Counted from the stretch's first letter, positions 18,653 through 26,418 are shown. The stretch is 64,000 bases of DNA from Bacteroidales bacterium M3 (GCA_001689445.1 LUJN01000010.1:62001-126000), one strand, 5' to 3'. Numbers and translations are program-made. Notes: a model not told the origin generated them from the letters alone.

Positions 18653-18784
18653 ATGAAACTCGAAGATTTGTTGCCTATCCTAATCATTATTTTTATCGGG
18701 CGCATTATCCTCAACATCCTCAAGTGGACTTTTCGGATAATCATGTGGCCGATATGGTACCTTATCAGTTTGGCAATTAAATGA
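18653..18784 (+). CDS. 43-aa membrane micro-protein A
   Basis: MKLEDLLPILIIIFIGRIIL then a basic/aromatic tail ending SLAIK. It is one strong hydrophobic helix with a central Gly-Arg (IGRIIL). The stop overlaps the start of the next micro-gene by ATGA. The IGR motif recurs in the next protein, so the pair may be related. It is too short for automatic callers. Confidence 0.6.
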   Translation: MKLEDLLPILIIIFIGRIILNILKWTFRIIMWPIWYLISLAIK

Positions 18785-18903
18785 ATTTTGAGAAGTTTGG
18801 CATATTGGCAATCATACTCTATATCGGACGCAACTTCTTCAAGTGCCTCTTTTGGCTGATTGTGTTCCTCATATTTTATGGACTAAACTCACTACTCAAC
18901 TAA
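18781..18903 (+). CDS. 40-aa membrane micro-protein B
   Basis: MNFEKFGILAIILYIGRNFF then CLFWLIVFLIFYGLNS; one or two hydrophobic helices split by Tyr-Ile-Gly-Arg-Asn. It resembles micro-protein A in length, the IGR motif and lysine placement, suggesting duplication or a two-subunit membrane partner. It is translationally coupled to A. Confidence 0.6.
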   Translation: MNFEKFGILAIILYIGRNFFKCLFWLIVFLIFYGLNSLLN

Positions 18904-18907
18904 AAAG

Positions 18908-19066
18908 ATGAAAATACCCGGTGTAAGTTTCTCACTCAAACGAGCGGTCGGCATAACAGCCGCAAAACAGAAGATTGCCCGTAAGACCGGCATACCCACT
19001 ACCAAGCAAGGCTTGGAACGCAAAGTGGGTAGAATGGTTCTGAATGCTATTTTCGGAAAGAAATAG
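18908..19066 (+). CDS. 52-aa very basic micro-protein
   Basis: MKIPGVSFSLKRAVGITAAK, continuing KIARKTGIPTTKQGLERKVG and ending FGKK, TAG stop. Strongly cationic, with repeated K/R-x-x-G-I elements and no hydrophobic helix; it could bind nucleic acid or membrane surface. I recall similar unnamed proteins in Bacteroides. It is the last gene before a good terminator, so it closes the passenger operon. Confidence 0.6.
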   Translation: MKIPGVSFSLKRAVGITAAKQKIARKTGIPTTKQGLERKVGRMVLNAIFGKK

Positions 19067-19089
19067 ACTTTGTTCTCTCAACTTATGAC

Positions 19090-19123
19090 AAAAAGCGTAC
19101 CAAGTGGATTTGGCACGCTTTTT
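19090..19123 (+). terminator. Rho-independent terminator of the passenger operon
   Basis: AAAAAGCGT pairs with ACGCTTTTT, with an additional inner CCAA/TTGG stem, and the T-rich side follows (TTTTTGTTTGTT). Confidence 0.8.
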
Positions 19124-19244
19124 GTTTGTTACATAAGTAACAACTACCCAAGAGAGGGTTGATGATTGGTCTACATAATTGATAGGCTCGATGTGTTCAT
19201 TATCCGAACCGTTGCAAGTACCAACGGGATAAAACATTTTTTCC

Positions 19245-19391
19245 ATGAATATCACATCAGCCACAATATGTACAGACCCATACTTTGGGGAAAAGTACGT
19301 GTATGTGCGTGAGCATTACCGACGACTACGAAATGGAAAGTTGGTATTTGTGCACGCTCATTTGCGCCGTAAATGTGGTACTCGGTGTTAG
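19245..19391 (+). CDS. 48-aa basic micro-protein
   Basis: MNITSATICTDPYFGEKYVY, then VREHYRRLRNGKLVFVHAHL and RRK, TAG stop. The V-R-x-H/Y-x-R...G-K-x-V-x-V-x-x-H pattern resembles a short basic motif that I associate with small Bacteroidetes proteins and N-terminal tails. It sits between two terminators, so it would need its own promoter, which I do not see. Confidence 0.45.
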   Translation: MNITSATICTDPYFGEKYVYVREHYRRLRNGKLVFVHAHLRRKCGTRC

Positions 19392-19413
19392 TACCCATGT
19401 TCCCAACAATCAT

Positions 19414-19440
19414 CAACCATTAAATTGGGCGGTTGTTTTT
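19414..19440 (+). terminator. Terminator-like hairpin near the right end of the element
   Basis: CAACC and GGTTG around a 12-base loop followed by TTTTTG. Confidence 0.5.
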
Positions 19441-19502
19441 GTTTGATAATTAATTATACTCGTGCTGGGTACATTTGTTAAAACAGAAACCATAATCTTA
19501 CA

Positions 19503-19534
19503 GAATTCTTGGTACACTAAAGTATATAGACGCG
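19503..19534. repeat. Right terminal inverted repeat (32 bp)
   Basis: Exact reverse complement of 13991-14022; ends ...TATAGACGCG. Confidence 0.88.
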
Positions 19535-19542
19535 AACCCTTT
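19535..19542. repeat. Right 8-bp target-site duplication (AACCCTTT)
   Basis: Matches 13983-13990 exactly and abuts the right terminal repeat. Confidence 0.8.
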
Positions 19543-19634
19543 AATGCTGTCCCTATAGATTGGAAAGATGGTGGAAATGGGGGGAAGATGGGGGTTTTGG
19601 TCGAACAAAGGAGGGTAGTTAGGTGTATTTGTAT

Positions 19635-19643
19635 TAAATTTGC
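19635..19643 (+). promoter_or_regulatory. -7 box of the outer-membrane protein gene
   Basis: TAAATTTGC, 28 bases before the ATG at 19672. It lies about 90 bases outside the transposon, so the insertion left this core promoter intact. Confidence 0.6.
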
Positions 19644-19671
19644 ATTCATAAAACGACATTAACATCATCAC

Positions 19672-20184
19672 ATGACCAAAATTTCATCGCTCATAGCCAT
19701 ATTCCTGTTTGCCATCGCGTCACTTTTCCCAACCGATGCCGTAGCCCAAAAGGGAGAAAAGACTGTCGGGCTGCGTGCGGGCTACAGCACGCGCAACGAG
19801 TCGGCAATCGCGGGGGTGTATTTCCAGTACAGGTTTAGCCGCTACTTCCGTCTCGCCCCGAATATCGACTATATTTTCCGCCATCGTGGGACTGACGCGT
19901 TCTCATTCAACGGCAACGCACACTTTCCTATCTCCCTTGTGCCACAACGGCTCAACATCTACCCACTCGCGGGCATCAACTACACGAGCTGGAACATGCG
20001 CATCGAGGGGCTGGATGAGACCGACGACGTGACCACCCGCGCGGGCAAATTCGGCATCAATATCGGCGGTGGGCTTGAATGGTATGCCACGCCGACGCTT
20101 AAAGTACTCTTTGAGGGGAAGTTTTGCTGGGTCAACAAGTATGATACCGGGGCGCTGACCCTCGGCATCGGGTATGTGTTTTGA
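19672..20184 (+). CDS. Small outer-membrane beta-barrel protein
   Basis: A 170-residue exported protein. The signal peptide is MTKISSLIAIFLFAIASLFP, cleaved around VAQKG. The mature part alternates polar and hydrophobic residues in about eight strands (TVGLRAGYSTR, AGVYFQYRF, LAPNIDYIFRH and so on) and ends in a terminal aromatic strand (LTLGIGYVF), the barrel insertion signal. It resembles the OmpW/OmpA-like eight-stranded barrel group. Role unknown. Confidence 0.85.
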   Translation: MTKISSLIAIFLFAIASLFPTDAVAQKGEKTVGLRAGYSTRNESAIAGVYFQYRFSRYFRLAPNIDYIFRHRGTDAFSFNGNAHFPISLVPQRLNIYPLAGINYTSWNMRIEGLDETDDVTTRAGKFGINIGGGLEWYATPTLKVLFEGKFCWVNKYDTGALTLGIGYVF

Positions 20185-20199
20185 GGCAATCCTATCGTT

Positions 20200-20250
20200 T
20201 AATAGGGCTGATAAGGCTAATAAGTCAAATAGGGCCAATAAGCCTTATAG
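20200..20250. repeat. AATAGGGC-type intergenic hairpin repeat, copy A
   Basis: Built of AATAGGGC/AATAAGTC-like units. ATAAGGCT (20211-20218) pairs with AGCCTTAT (20241-20248). It sits just after the barrel gene, in a terminator position; related copies are at 31281, 48112 and 48654. Confidence 0.6.
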
Positions 20251-20294
20251 CGATTGCAATTTACACTTATTGTGAAACGGGAAGGGGCGTTTGC

Positions 20295-20326
20295 TTGGAT
20301 ATGATGGGGAAAATGGGTAATTTTGC
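20295..20326 (+). promoter_or_regulatory. Promoter of tsaD
   Basis: TTG at 20295-20297, a 20-base spacer, then TAATTTTGC at 20318-20326, 53 bases before the tsaD ATG. The -7 box excludes the TTG start at 20323. Confidence 0.65.
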
Positions 20327-20379
20327 AATCTGAAATCTGCCCGTGGGGAAAATGCGGGCACACAGGCAATTGCAGAATT

Positions 20380-21396
20380 ATGAGTGTAACCATCCTCGGC
20401 ATAGAGTCATCGTGTGATGACACCTCGGCGGCAGTCATACGCGACGGGCTGCTGCTGTCAAACGTCATAGCCTCACAGAAAGTCCACGAGGAGTATGGGG
20501 GCGTGGTGCCCGAGCTTGCCTCGCGCGCACACCAGCAGAACATCGTCCCCGTAGTGGACACGGCACTGAAGCGTGCCGGAGTGGACAAGCACGAGCTGTC
20601 GGCCATAGCATTCACCCGTGGCCCGGGGCTGTTGGGTTCGCTGCTCGTGGGGACATCATTCGCCAAGGGAATGTCGCTGGGACTACGAATACCCATAGTC
20701 GACGTCAACCACCTGCACGGGCATGTGCTGTCGCACTTCATACGCACCGAGGAGAGCGACCCCATACCGGAATACCCGTTTATCTGCCTGCTTATCTCTG
20801 GGGGAAACTCCCAGATAATCCTCGTGCGCGGCTACGACGACATGGAGGTGCTCGGCCAAACCATCGACGACGCCGCCGGAGAGGCTTTCGACAAGTGCGC
20901 CAAGGTGATGGGTCTCCCCTACCCCGGCGGCCCGCACATCGACCGCCTCGCAGCCGAGGGGGACAGTAGCGCGTTCAAGTTTGCCAAGCCCCGCATCCCG
21001 GGTCTCGACTACAGTTTCAGCGGACTGAAGACATCGTTCCTCTACACCCTGCGTGACGAGTGCAAGTTCGACCCCGACTTTATCGACAAACGACGCGCCG
21101 ACCTCGCTGCATCGCTGCAAAAAACCATAATCGACATACTTCTCGACAAGCTGCGCAAGGCCGTCGAGCAGACAGGCGTGAAGACCGTGGCCATAGGCGG
21201 GGGCGTATCGGCCAACTCAGGCGTGCGTCAGGCAGTCGCCGACTTCTGCGCCTCGCGCGGGCTGAGGGCGTTTATCCCGCCCCGCACATTCACCACCGAC
21301 AATGCCGCCATGGTAGCGATTGCCGGGTATTTCAAGTATCTGAAACAGGACTTCTGCCCCTACGAGGCCACGCCATACGCGCGTGTCTCGGTGTGA
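20380..21396 (+). CDS. tsaD: tRNA threonylcarbamoyladenosine modification protein TsaD
   Basis: Transfers the threonylcarbamoyl group from TC-AMP to A37 of ANN-decoding tRNAs, with TsaB and TsaE. The 338 residues match the family. Key features: IESSCDDTSAAV at the start, the metal-binding HLHGH (about residue 110), SGGNSQIILV, and GGGVSANSGVR near the C-terminus. The gene starts at the ATG at 20380. cinA follows 18 bases after the stop, so the two may share a transcript. Confidence 0.95.
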   Translation: MSVTILGIESSCDDTSAAVIRDGLLLSNVIASQKVHEEYGGVVPELASRAHQQNIVPVVDTALKRAGVDKHELSAIAFTRGPGLLGSLLVGTSFAKGMSLGLRIPIVDVNHLHGHVLSHFIRTEESDPIPEYPFICLLISGGNSQIILVRGYDDMEVLGQTIDDAAGEAFDKCAKVMGLPYPGGPHIDRLAAEGDSSAFKFAKPRIPGLDYSFSGLKTSFLYTLRDECKFDPDFIDKRRADLAASLQKTIIDILLDKLRKAVEQTGVKTVAIGGGVSANSGVRQAVADFCASRGLRAFIPPRTFTTDNAAMVAIAGYFKYLKQDFCPYEATPYARVSV

Positions 21397-21414
21397 CACA
21401 ATTCTATAGACCAC

Positions 21415-22659
21415 ATGGACGTATCAATCATAGCCATAGGCGACGAGCTGCTCATCGGGCAGGTCATCGACACCAATTCGGGCGACATAGCCCGTCATAT
21501 CGCTCCCTACGGGTGGCGCGTCAATGACGTGCAGGTCGTGGGCGACAACGCCGACGAGATATTGCGTGCCATCGACCGCGCCTTTGAGTCGAGCGACGTC
21601 GTGCTCACCACGGGAGGACTTGGGCCGACCAAGGATGACATCACCAAGGGGACGCTGTGCCGCTACTTCGGCGGCGAGCTGCGCCATGACCCGTCGGTGC
21701 TTGAGAACGTGAAGGTGGTCGTCGCCAAGCGCGGGCTGCGGCTCAACAACCTGACGGCGGCACAGGCCATCGTGCCGACATCGTGCCGCGTGATACAGAA
21801 CCGTGTGGGAACGGCACCGCTGATGTGGTTTGAGCGCGACGGGCGCGTGCTTGTGTCGATGCCCGGAGTGCCGTTTGAGACACGCACGATGTTCCGTGAG
21901 GAGGTGATGCCGATGCTGCTTGAGAAATTTGCCTCTGACGTGGCAATCGGACACCGCACCGTCATCGTCACCGACTGGAGCGAGTCGCAGCTTGCCATGC
22001 ACCTGAGCGACTGGGAAGACGCGCTGCCACCATACCTGCATCTCGCCTACCTGCCCAAGCCGGGGCTGATACGCCTGCGGCTTGACGGGCAGCATAGCGA
22101 CGGGGCCTTCATCGAATCGGAACTGACAAAATATCACGACCAGCTCCTCTCGTTGGTAGGTAATACGCTTATCTGTGACGGCGACAAGACGATGGCCGAG
22201 GTGCTGCTCGACCACCTGCGGCGGCTCGGGCTGACCATCGCCACCGCCGAGAGCTGCACGGGTGGCAACATCGCCCACCTCATCACCTCAATACCCGGAG
22301 CGTCGGAGTCGTTTATGGGCAGCGTAGTCGCATACTCAAACGACGTCAAGGAGCGCGTGCTGTCGGTCGACGGGACGACTCTCGCCGAACATGGAGCGGT
22401 GAGCATCCCCGTCGTGGAACAGATGACTCGTGGCGCAATCGCCCGCATCGGTGCCGACTGCGCGATAGCCACCTCCGGCATCGCCGGCCCGGGAGGGGCA
22501 GTGCCCGGCAAGCCCGTGGGGACAGTGTGTATAGCCATCACCACCCCCACCGGAACTGTCAGCGACACATTCCATTTCCCCGGCTCGCGCGACCGCGTGA
22601 TTGACCGCGCCTCGACCGTCGCGCTCATCCTCGCCATCAAGCAGCTGCGGAAAATGTAA
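21415..22659 (+). CDS. cinA: CinA-family protein (nicotinamide-nucleotide amidohydrolase)
   Basis: A 414-residue two-domain protein. The N-terminal MoCF/COG1058 domain (IIAIGDELLIGQVIDTNS, then TTGGLGPTKDD) is followed by the C-terminal PncC amidase domain (IATAESCTGGNIAHLITSIP, then SGIAGPGGAVPGKPVGTV), with the catalytic Ser in ESCTGG. The PncC part deamidates NMN in pyridine-nucleotide salvage. Confidence 0.94.
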   Translation: MDVSIIAIGDELLIGQVIDTNSGDIARHIAPYGWRVNDVQVVGDNADEILRAIDRAFESSDVVLTTGGLGPTKDDITKGTLCRYFGGELRHDPSVLENVKVVVAKRGLRLNNLTAAQAIVPTSCRVIQNRVGTAPLMWFERDGRVLVSMPGVPFETRTMFREEVMPMLLEKFASDVAIGHRTVIVTDWSESQLAMHLSDWEDALPPYLHLAYLPKPGLIRLRLDGQHSDGAFIESELTKYHDQLLSLVGNTLICDGDKTMAEVLLDHLRRLGLTIATAESCTGGNIAHLITSIPGASESFMGSVVAYSNDVKERVLSVDGTTLAEHGAVSIPVVEQMTRGAIARIGADCAIATSGIAGPGGAVPGKPVGTVCIAITTPTGTVSDTFHFPGSRDRVIDRASTVALILAIKQLRKM

Positions 22660-22682
22660 CACGTCAACACCATATTTCCACT

Positions 22683-23633
22683 ATGAGCAACACATTCCCC
22701 ATGCCTGCCAACCTGCTGCGACCCGCGTCAGACACCAAGCGGCTCCAGTCCCTTGACCTTATAAAGGGGCTGCTGATGCTGCTTGTCATAATCGACCACA
22801 CGAGTGTTGCATCACCTTGGAAAGACACCCGGATATATTCGATGTTTGAACATCTTGAAGTGCCGGCATTTTTTATTGTCGCAGGGTATTGGTTCAGCCA
22901 CAAATCCTCATTGAAACACTTCCTTATCAATAAGGCCAACCGGCTGATGATACCGCTCATATTTTTTATGGTGTTGAGTTTTGGGTATGACCTCGCAATC
23001 TCCTTCATAGAGGGGAATGCCGACTTTTCTCTTGGAGGCGGCATCCATGCGTTGCTTCACAACCGGGTCAATTACCCGTTGTGGTTCATCAGGGCAATCT
23101 TCGTTGCCCTAATAATTTTATACGGGATATCCCGTATCTCGACCGCAGGTCGAGATACGCCACCGAGCGAGTTTCCTCGCCTTATCGCCGTTATCTCGTT
23201 CATGCTCCTCTCAAACCTCATAATAATCCCCATGCTGTATAACCAATCCCATTCGCAGTCATTTCTCTCGAGCTACCTCTGCATACCACAGGCGTTGCAG
23301 ATGGTTCCCTTGATATATCTTGGAGTCATAGCAGGACATTATCGGGTGCTTGAACTTAAAGTATCACCCTTCGTGCTGATGACACTCGCCGTCATCGGGG
23401 CAGCCGGATGCTACATGCTTGCAGGCTACAATGACCTCCATCTTGACGCAAGAACCACAGGAAATTTCGCAGAATTTTACGGGGCAGCATTTTTCGGAGG
23501 ATTGTTCCTTTTCTCCATTGCCCCACTCATAGGACACCTCCCCCTTATCAACTATCTCGGAGCCAACTCCCTGATAGTAGTCGGTATACATGCCATACCC
23601 ATCCACCTCGGGGAATATGCTGGCATCGCATAG
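22683..23633 (+). CDS. Membrane acyltransferase (Acyl_transf_3), cut by an in-frame TAG
   Basis: First of three tandem acyltransferase-3 genes; these many-helix proteins O-acylate sugars. The open part is 316 residues, with SLDLIKGLLMLLVIIDHTSV at the start, where His is the family's catalytic residue. The TAG at 23631-23633 is followed in the same frame by 47 sense codons, up to the TAA at 23775, that match the end of the two downstream paralogs. So the intact gene would be 22683-23777. A REP-like double palindrome (23121-23159) lies in the coding region and adds about a dozen residues relative to the paralogs. The gene is probably a nonsense mutant lacking its last helix; readthrough is the alternative. 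Confidence 0.85.
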   Translation: MSNTFPMPANLLRPASDTKRLQSLDLIKGLLMLLVIIDHTSVASPWKDTRIYSMFEHLEVPAFFIVAGYWFSHKSSLKHFLINKANRLMIPLIFFMVLSFGYDLAISFIEGNADFSLGGGIHALLHNRVNYPLWFIRAIFVALIILYGISRISTAGRDTPPSEFPRLIAVISFMLLSNLIIIPMLYNQSHSQSFLSSYLCIPQALQMVPLIYLGVIAGHYRVLELKVSPFVLMTLAVIGAAGCYMLAGYNDLHLDARTTGNFAEFYGAAFFGGLFLFSIAPLIGHLPLINYLGANSLIVVGIHAIPIHLGEYAGIA

Positions 23634-23777
23634 GGATGGCCAATCTTTCTGCTCACGCTCCTCTGCCTCCCACTCCTTATCGAACTATTAACGAAATATT
23701 TTCCACATTTCACTGCCCAAAGAGCCTTGATATACTTTCCACGATTCTCAAGGTCTCTAAGCAAGCAAAATATGTAA
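23634..23777 (+). pseudogene. In-frame 3' remnant of the first acyltransferase
   Basis: Continues the frame of the preceding gene after its TAG: GWPIFLLTLLCLPLLIELLT, then KYFPHFTAQRALI, aligning without a gap to VLTRYLPWLTAQRALI of the paralogs. It encodes the last transmembrane helix and the basic tail. The TAA at 23775-23777 is followed 6 bases later by the next gene, the spacing expected of an operon. Confidence 0.8.
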
Positions 23778-23783
23778 CGCCCT

Positions 23784-24869
23784 ATGCAGAGTCAGTTACA
23801 AGAACCCGCAACAAAAGAACGCATAGCCTTTATCGACTTGATGAAGGGTATTGTCGTATTGCTCATACTGCTGCTTCATCTTGAGATAAATGTTCCGTCA
23901 GAAACAGTGAGAAACATGATGTCCAATATGCGTATGCCCGCATTCTTTTTCCTTTCCGGCCTGTTTATCTCGTTCAAATATAGCACATGGACCTTTTTCA
24001 TAAAGAAGGTAAACAATCTTATCGTGCCGTATATGTTTTTTGGAGTCCTTGCGTTGGTGGTAATCCTGCTCTTCCCCCAAATTCCCCCGTTTCGATATCA
24101 TCCAGACTACACCCTTGAAATGACTCCATGGAGCATATATTACTTTTTTGCCGCCCCGGTCAACACTCCCATATGGTTCCTGTGGGCACTGATGTATGCG
24201 TCCATGATTTTCTTCATATTGGCCAAAAGTCTCCGAAACTTCCACCCGGCAATACTTGCAGTCGTCGTACTTATTGTCGGATATTCCGGGCGCCAGTTGA
24301 CCTACCATATAGCGGTAAGCACCATTGAGAACCCATTTATGATATTTCTCCGCGATACCCATTTATCCATAGGGATGGAAGCTACTTTATTTATCATGGC
24401 AGGGTACATGGTACGACGCAGCCCGCTTTTCACCTATAACCCCGGCGCCAAGGCACGCCTGGCGATAATATGCTGCTCACTCATCATCTGGTGGTTGTCA
24501 TCAAGAGGATATAATGTATTCAATACCTACGTGATGCGCAATCAGATACACACCTCGTATCTTGCAGGCCTCTCCTCTATAACAATTGTATGGTTATTGG
24601 CACAGCGCATAAACTACTTACCCTACATATCCTATGTCGGACGATACTCGATAATTACCTTGGGAACCCATTATCTTTATCAAAGGATAATCGAGAACGT
24701 ATTCCCCACCAACATATACATTGAGCTTGTCGTCATTCTTGCACTGCTGCCTCCAACTATATATGTGCTGACACGGTATCTGCCGTGGCTGACGGCCCAA
24801 CGTGCCCTTATACCTATACCCACGAGCCATGTAATCTTCCGCCAAACTGAAAATATAGCAGCCCGATAA
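23784..24869 (+). CDS. Membrane acyltransferase (Acyl_transf_3), second paralog
   Basis: A 361-residue integral membrane protein with about 10 hydrophobic helices. The family start motif RIAFIDLMKGIVVLLILLLH is present with its His, followed by the MPAFFFLSGLFIS helix and the VNNLIVPYMFFG loop. It is closely similar to the next gene along its whole length, so the two arose by tandem duplication. The substrate is unknown; a cell-envelope or polysaccharide sugar is the usual target. The next gene starts two bases after the stop. Confidence 0.88.
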   Translation: MQSQLQEPATKERIAFIDLMKGIVVLLILLLHLEINVPSETVRNMMSNMRMPAFFFLSGLFISFKYSTWTFFIKKVNNLIVPYMFFGVLALVVILLFPQIPPFRYHPDYTLEMTPWSIYYFFAAPVNTPIWFLWALMYASMIFFILAKSLRNFHPAILAVVVLIVGYSGRQLTYHIAVSTIENPFMIFLRDTHLSIGMEATLFIMAGYMVRRSPLFTYNPGAKARLAIICCSLIIWWLSSRGYNVFNTYVMRNQIHTSYLAGLSSITIVWLLAQRINYLPYISYVGRYSIITLGTHYLYQRIIENVFPTNIYIELVVILALLPPTIYVLTRYLPWLTAQRALIPIPTSHVIFRQTENIAAR

Positions 24870-24870
24870 T

Positions 24871-26010
24871 ATGCACACAACCGACTTCAGCCCCAAATCA
24901 GACGGACGCATAGCCTTTATCGACTTGATGAAAGGTATCGTCGTATTGCTCATCCTGCTGCGTCACCTTAGGTTAGATATACCGTCAGAAACGATGAGAG
25001 CCATGCTCTCCAACATGCGTATACCTACATTCTTTTTCCTTTCGGGACTATTCATATCACTCAAATATAACACACGAACCTTTTTCATAAAGAAGGTAAA
25101 CAACCTCATCGTGCCGTATATGTTTTTTGGTGTCCTTGCATTAGTGCTTGTGCTACTGTTTCCCAAAATTCCCCCGTTAAAATATGAGGCAGACTTTATT
25201 CTTGAAATGAACGCGCAGAGCCTGTATCATTTTTTCGCATATCCGGCCAATATACCTACATGGTTTCTATTTGCATTAATGTACGCCTCCATTATATTCT
25301 TTATACTTGCAAAGGTGTTGCACCGTGTCCACCCATTTGTCCTTATAATCGTCACCATCACCATTGGATATTTCGGGAGGCAACTGTCATACTACATGGC
25401 CACATATCCTGACAGCAATCCGTTGGTGACCTTCCTACGGGATACCCACTTTTCCATAGGTATGGAAGCAACGTTCTACCTCATGGCGGGATATTTAGTG
25501 CGCCGCAGCCCGCTTTTCGCCTACAATCCGGGCATCAAGGCACGTTTGGCGATAATCGCCTGCGCAGGAATCATATGGTGGTTTTCATCCCGAGGCATAA
25601 CCGCCTTCAACGCATACTATTTCGGCAACCAGATACATACATCCTATATCGCCGGCCTGTCATCGATATTTGTTGTATGGTTTATAGCACAAGGGCTCAA
25701 TTATTTGCCATACGTATCCTATATTGGACGGTATTCAATAATCGTCTTAGGGTCACATACACTTTACCAAAATATAATAGAGAACTACTTCCCCACCAAC
25801 CCATACATAGAGCTTGCCGTTATTCTCGTACTATTGCCCCTAACCATATACGTGTTGACGCGGTACCTGCCGTGGCTGACGGCGCAGAGGCCGTTGATCC
25901 CCGTGCCGGGGGAGCGGCGAAGGGACTCGTCGACGTCCGCGCCGGCCTTTGAAGGGGCAATCGCGGCAGAGGGGCAAGAATTAGGGGCGGAAAATTTGCG
26001 TAAGTTGTAA
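24871..26010 (+). CDS. Membrane acyltransferase (Acyl_transf_3), third paralog
   Basis: A 379-residue near-copy of the previous gene (RIAFIDLMKGIVVLLILLRH, IPTFFFLSGLFIS). It differs by a C-terminal hydrophilic extension (GERRRDSSTSAPAFEGAIAA and beyond). The GC-rich extension and the end of the gene contain the -33 element of the rpmB promoter, so ribosomal-protein transcription starts right after it. Confidence 0.88.
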   Translation: MHTTDFSPKSDGRIAFIDLMKGIVVLLILLRHLRLDIPSETMRAMLSNMRIPTFFFLSGLFISLKYNTRTFFIKKVNNLIVPYMFFGVLALVLVLLFPKIPPLKYEADFILEMNAQSLYHFFAYPANIPTWFLFALMYASIIFFILAKVLHRVHPFVLIIVTITIGYFGRQLSYYMATYPDSNPLVTFLRDTHFSIGMEATFYLMAGYLVRRSPLFAYNPGIKARLAIIACAGIIWWFSSRGITAFNAYYFGNQIHTSYIAGLSSIFVVWFIAQGLNYLPYVSYIGRYSIIVLGSHTLYQNIIENYFPTNPYIELAVILVLLPLTIYVLTRYLPWLTAQRPLIPVPGERRRDSSTSAPAFEGAIAAEGQELGAENLRKL

Positions 26011-26027
26011 AAAATGTGTTACTTTGC
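25995..26027 (+). promoter_or_regulatory. Promoter of the rpmB-rpmG operon
   Basis: TTTG at 25995-25998, a 20-base spacer, then TTACTTTGC at 26019-26027 (one mismatch to the -7 consensus). The -33 lies inside the upstream coding region. It leaves an approximately 120-base leader before rpmB, which may be regulatory. Confidence 0.6.
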
Positions 26028-26154
26028 ACTCTGTTTTGTGGCTCATCCTGTAAAGTAGTTTTGAATGATGCACTTAGCTACGATATGAGACTGAGATGGC
26101 GGCCGCCAAAACGCGCAGAGTTAAATCAATAACAAACAGATAATAGAAACAGCC

Positions 26155-26418
26155 ATGTCAAAGATTTGTCAGATTACAGGCAAGAAAGCGATGACCGGTA
26201 ACAACGTCTCGCACTCCAAAAGACGCACAAAGCGTAAATTCAATGTCAACCTCTTCAACAAGAAGTTCTATTGGGTTGAACAAGGCGTTTGGATCAGCCT
26301 CACTATCTCGGCCGCAGGTCTCCGCACAATCAACAAGCTCGGCCTTAACGCAGCCATGATTCAGGCCGCCGAGAAGGGTTATTTAACTGATAAAGATATT
26401 AAATTTTTAGAATTCTAA
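26155..26418 (+). CDS. rpmB: 50S ribosomal protein L28
   Basis: An 87-residue ribosomal protein. MSKICQITGKKAMTGNNVSH and the SKRRTKRKFNVNL basic segment are diagnostic. It heads the compact L28-L33-DUF4295 cluster typical of Bacteroidetes. Confidence 0.97.
   Translation: MSKICQITGKKAMTGNNVSHSKRRTKRKFNVNLFNKKFYWVEQGVWISLTISAAGLRTINKLGLNAAMIQAAEKGYLTDKDIKFLEF

Larger units (their letters stand above)
13991..19534. mobile_element. 5.5-kb passenger-carrying transposon, probably IS1595 family
   Basis: The 5,544-bp block is bounded by perfect 32-bp terminal inverted repeats (13991-14022 and 19503-19534) and an 8-bp direct duplication. Inside is one intact ISXO2-like transposase with a DDN..K catalytic set and no other recombinase. 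The rest is passenger genes: two on the minus strand (40 and 253 aa) and at least seven on the plus strand. Base composition is clearly AT-richer than the flanks. Deleting it and one target copy restores a plain spacer between the 76-aa gene and the outer-membrane gene at 19672. Long IS1595 members with passengers (ISNha5 group) are known, which makes this reading plausible. Confidence 0.85.

Noticed and set aside
13989..19536. Invertible DNA segment (phase variation) explanation for the inverted repeats
   Set aside because: The repeats are flanked by an exact 8-bp direct duplication and enclose a DDE transposase but no serine or tyrosine recombinase, which favours transposition.
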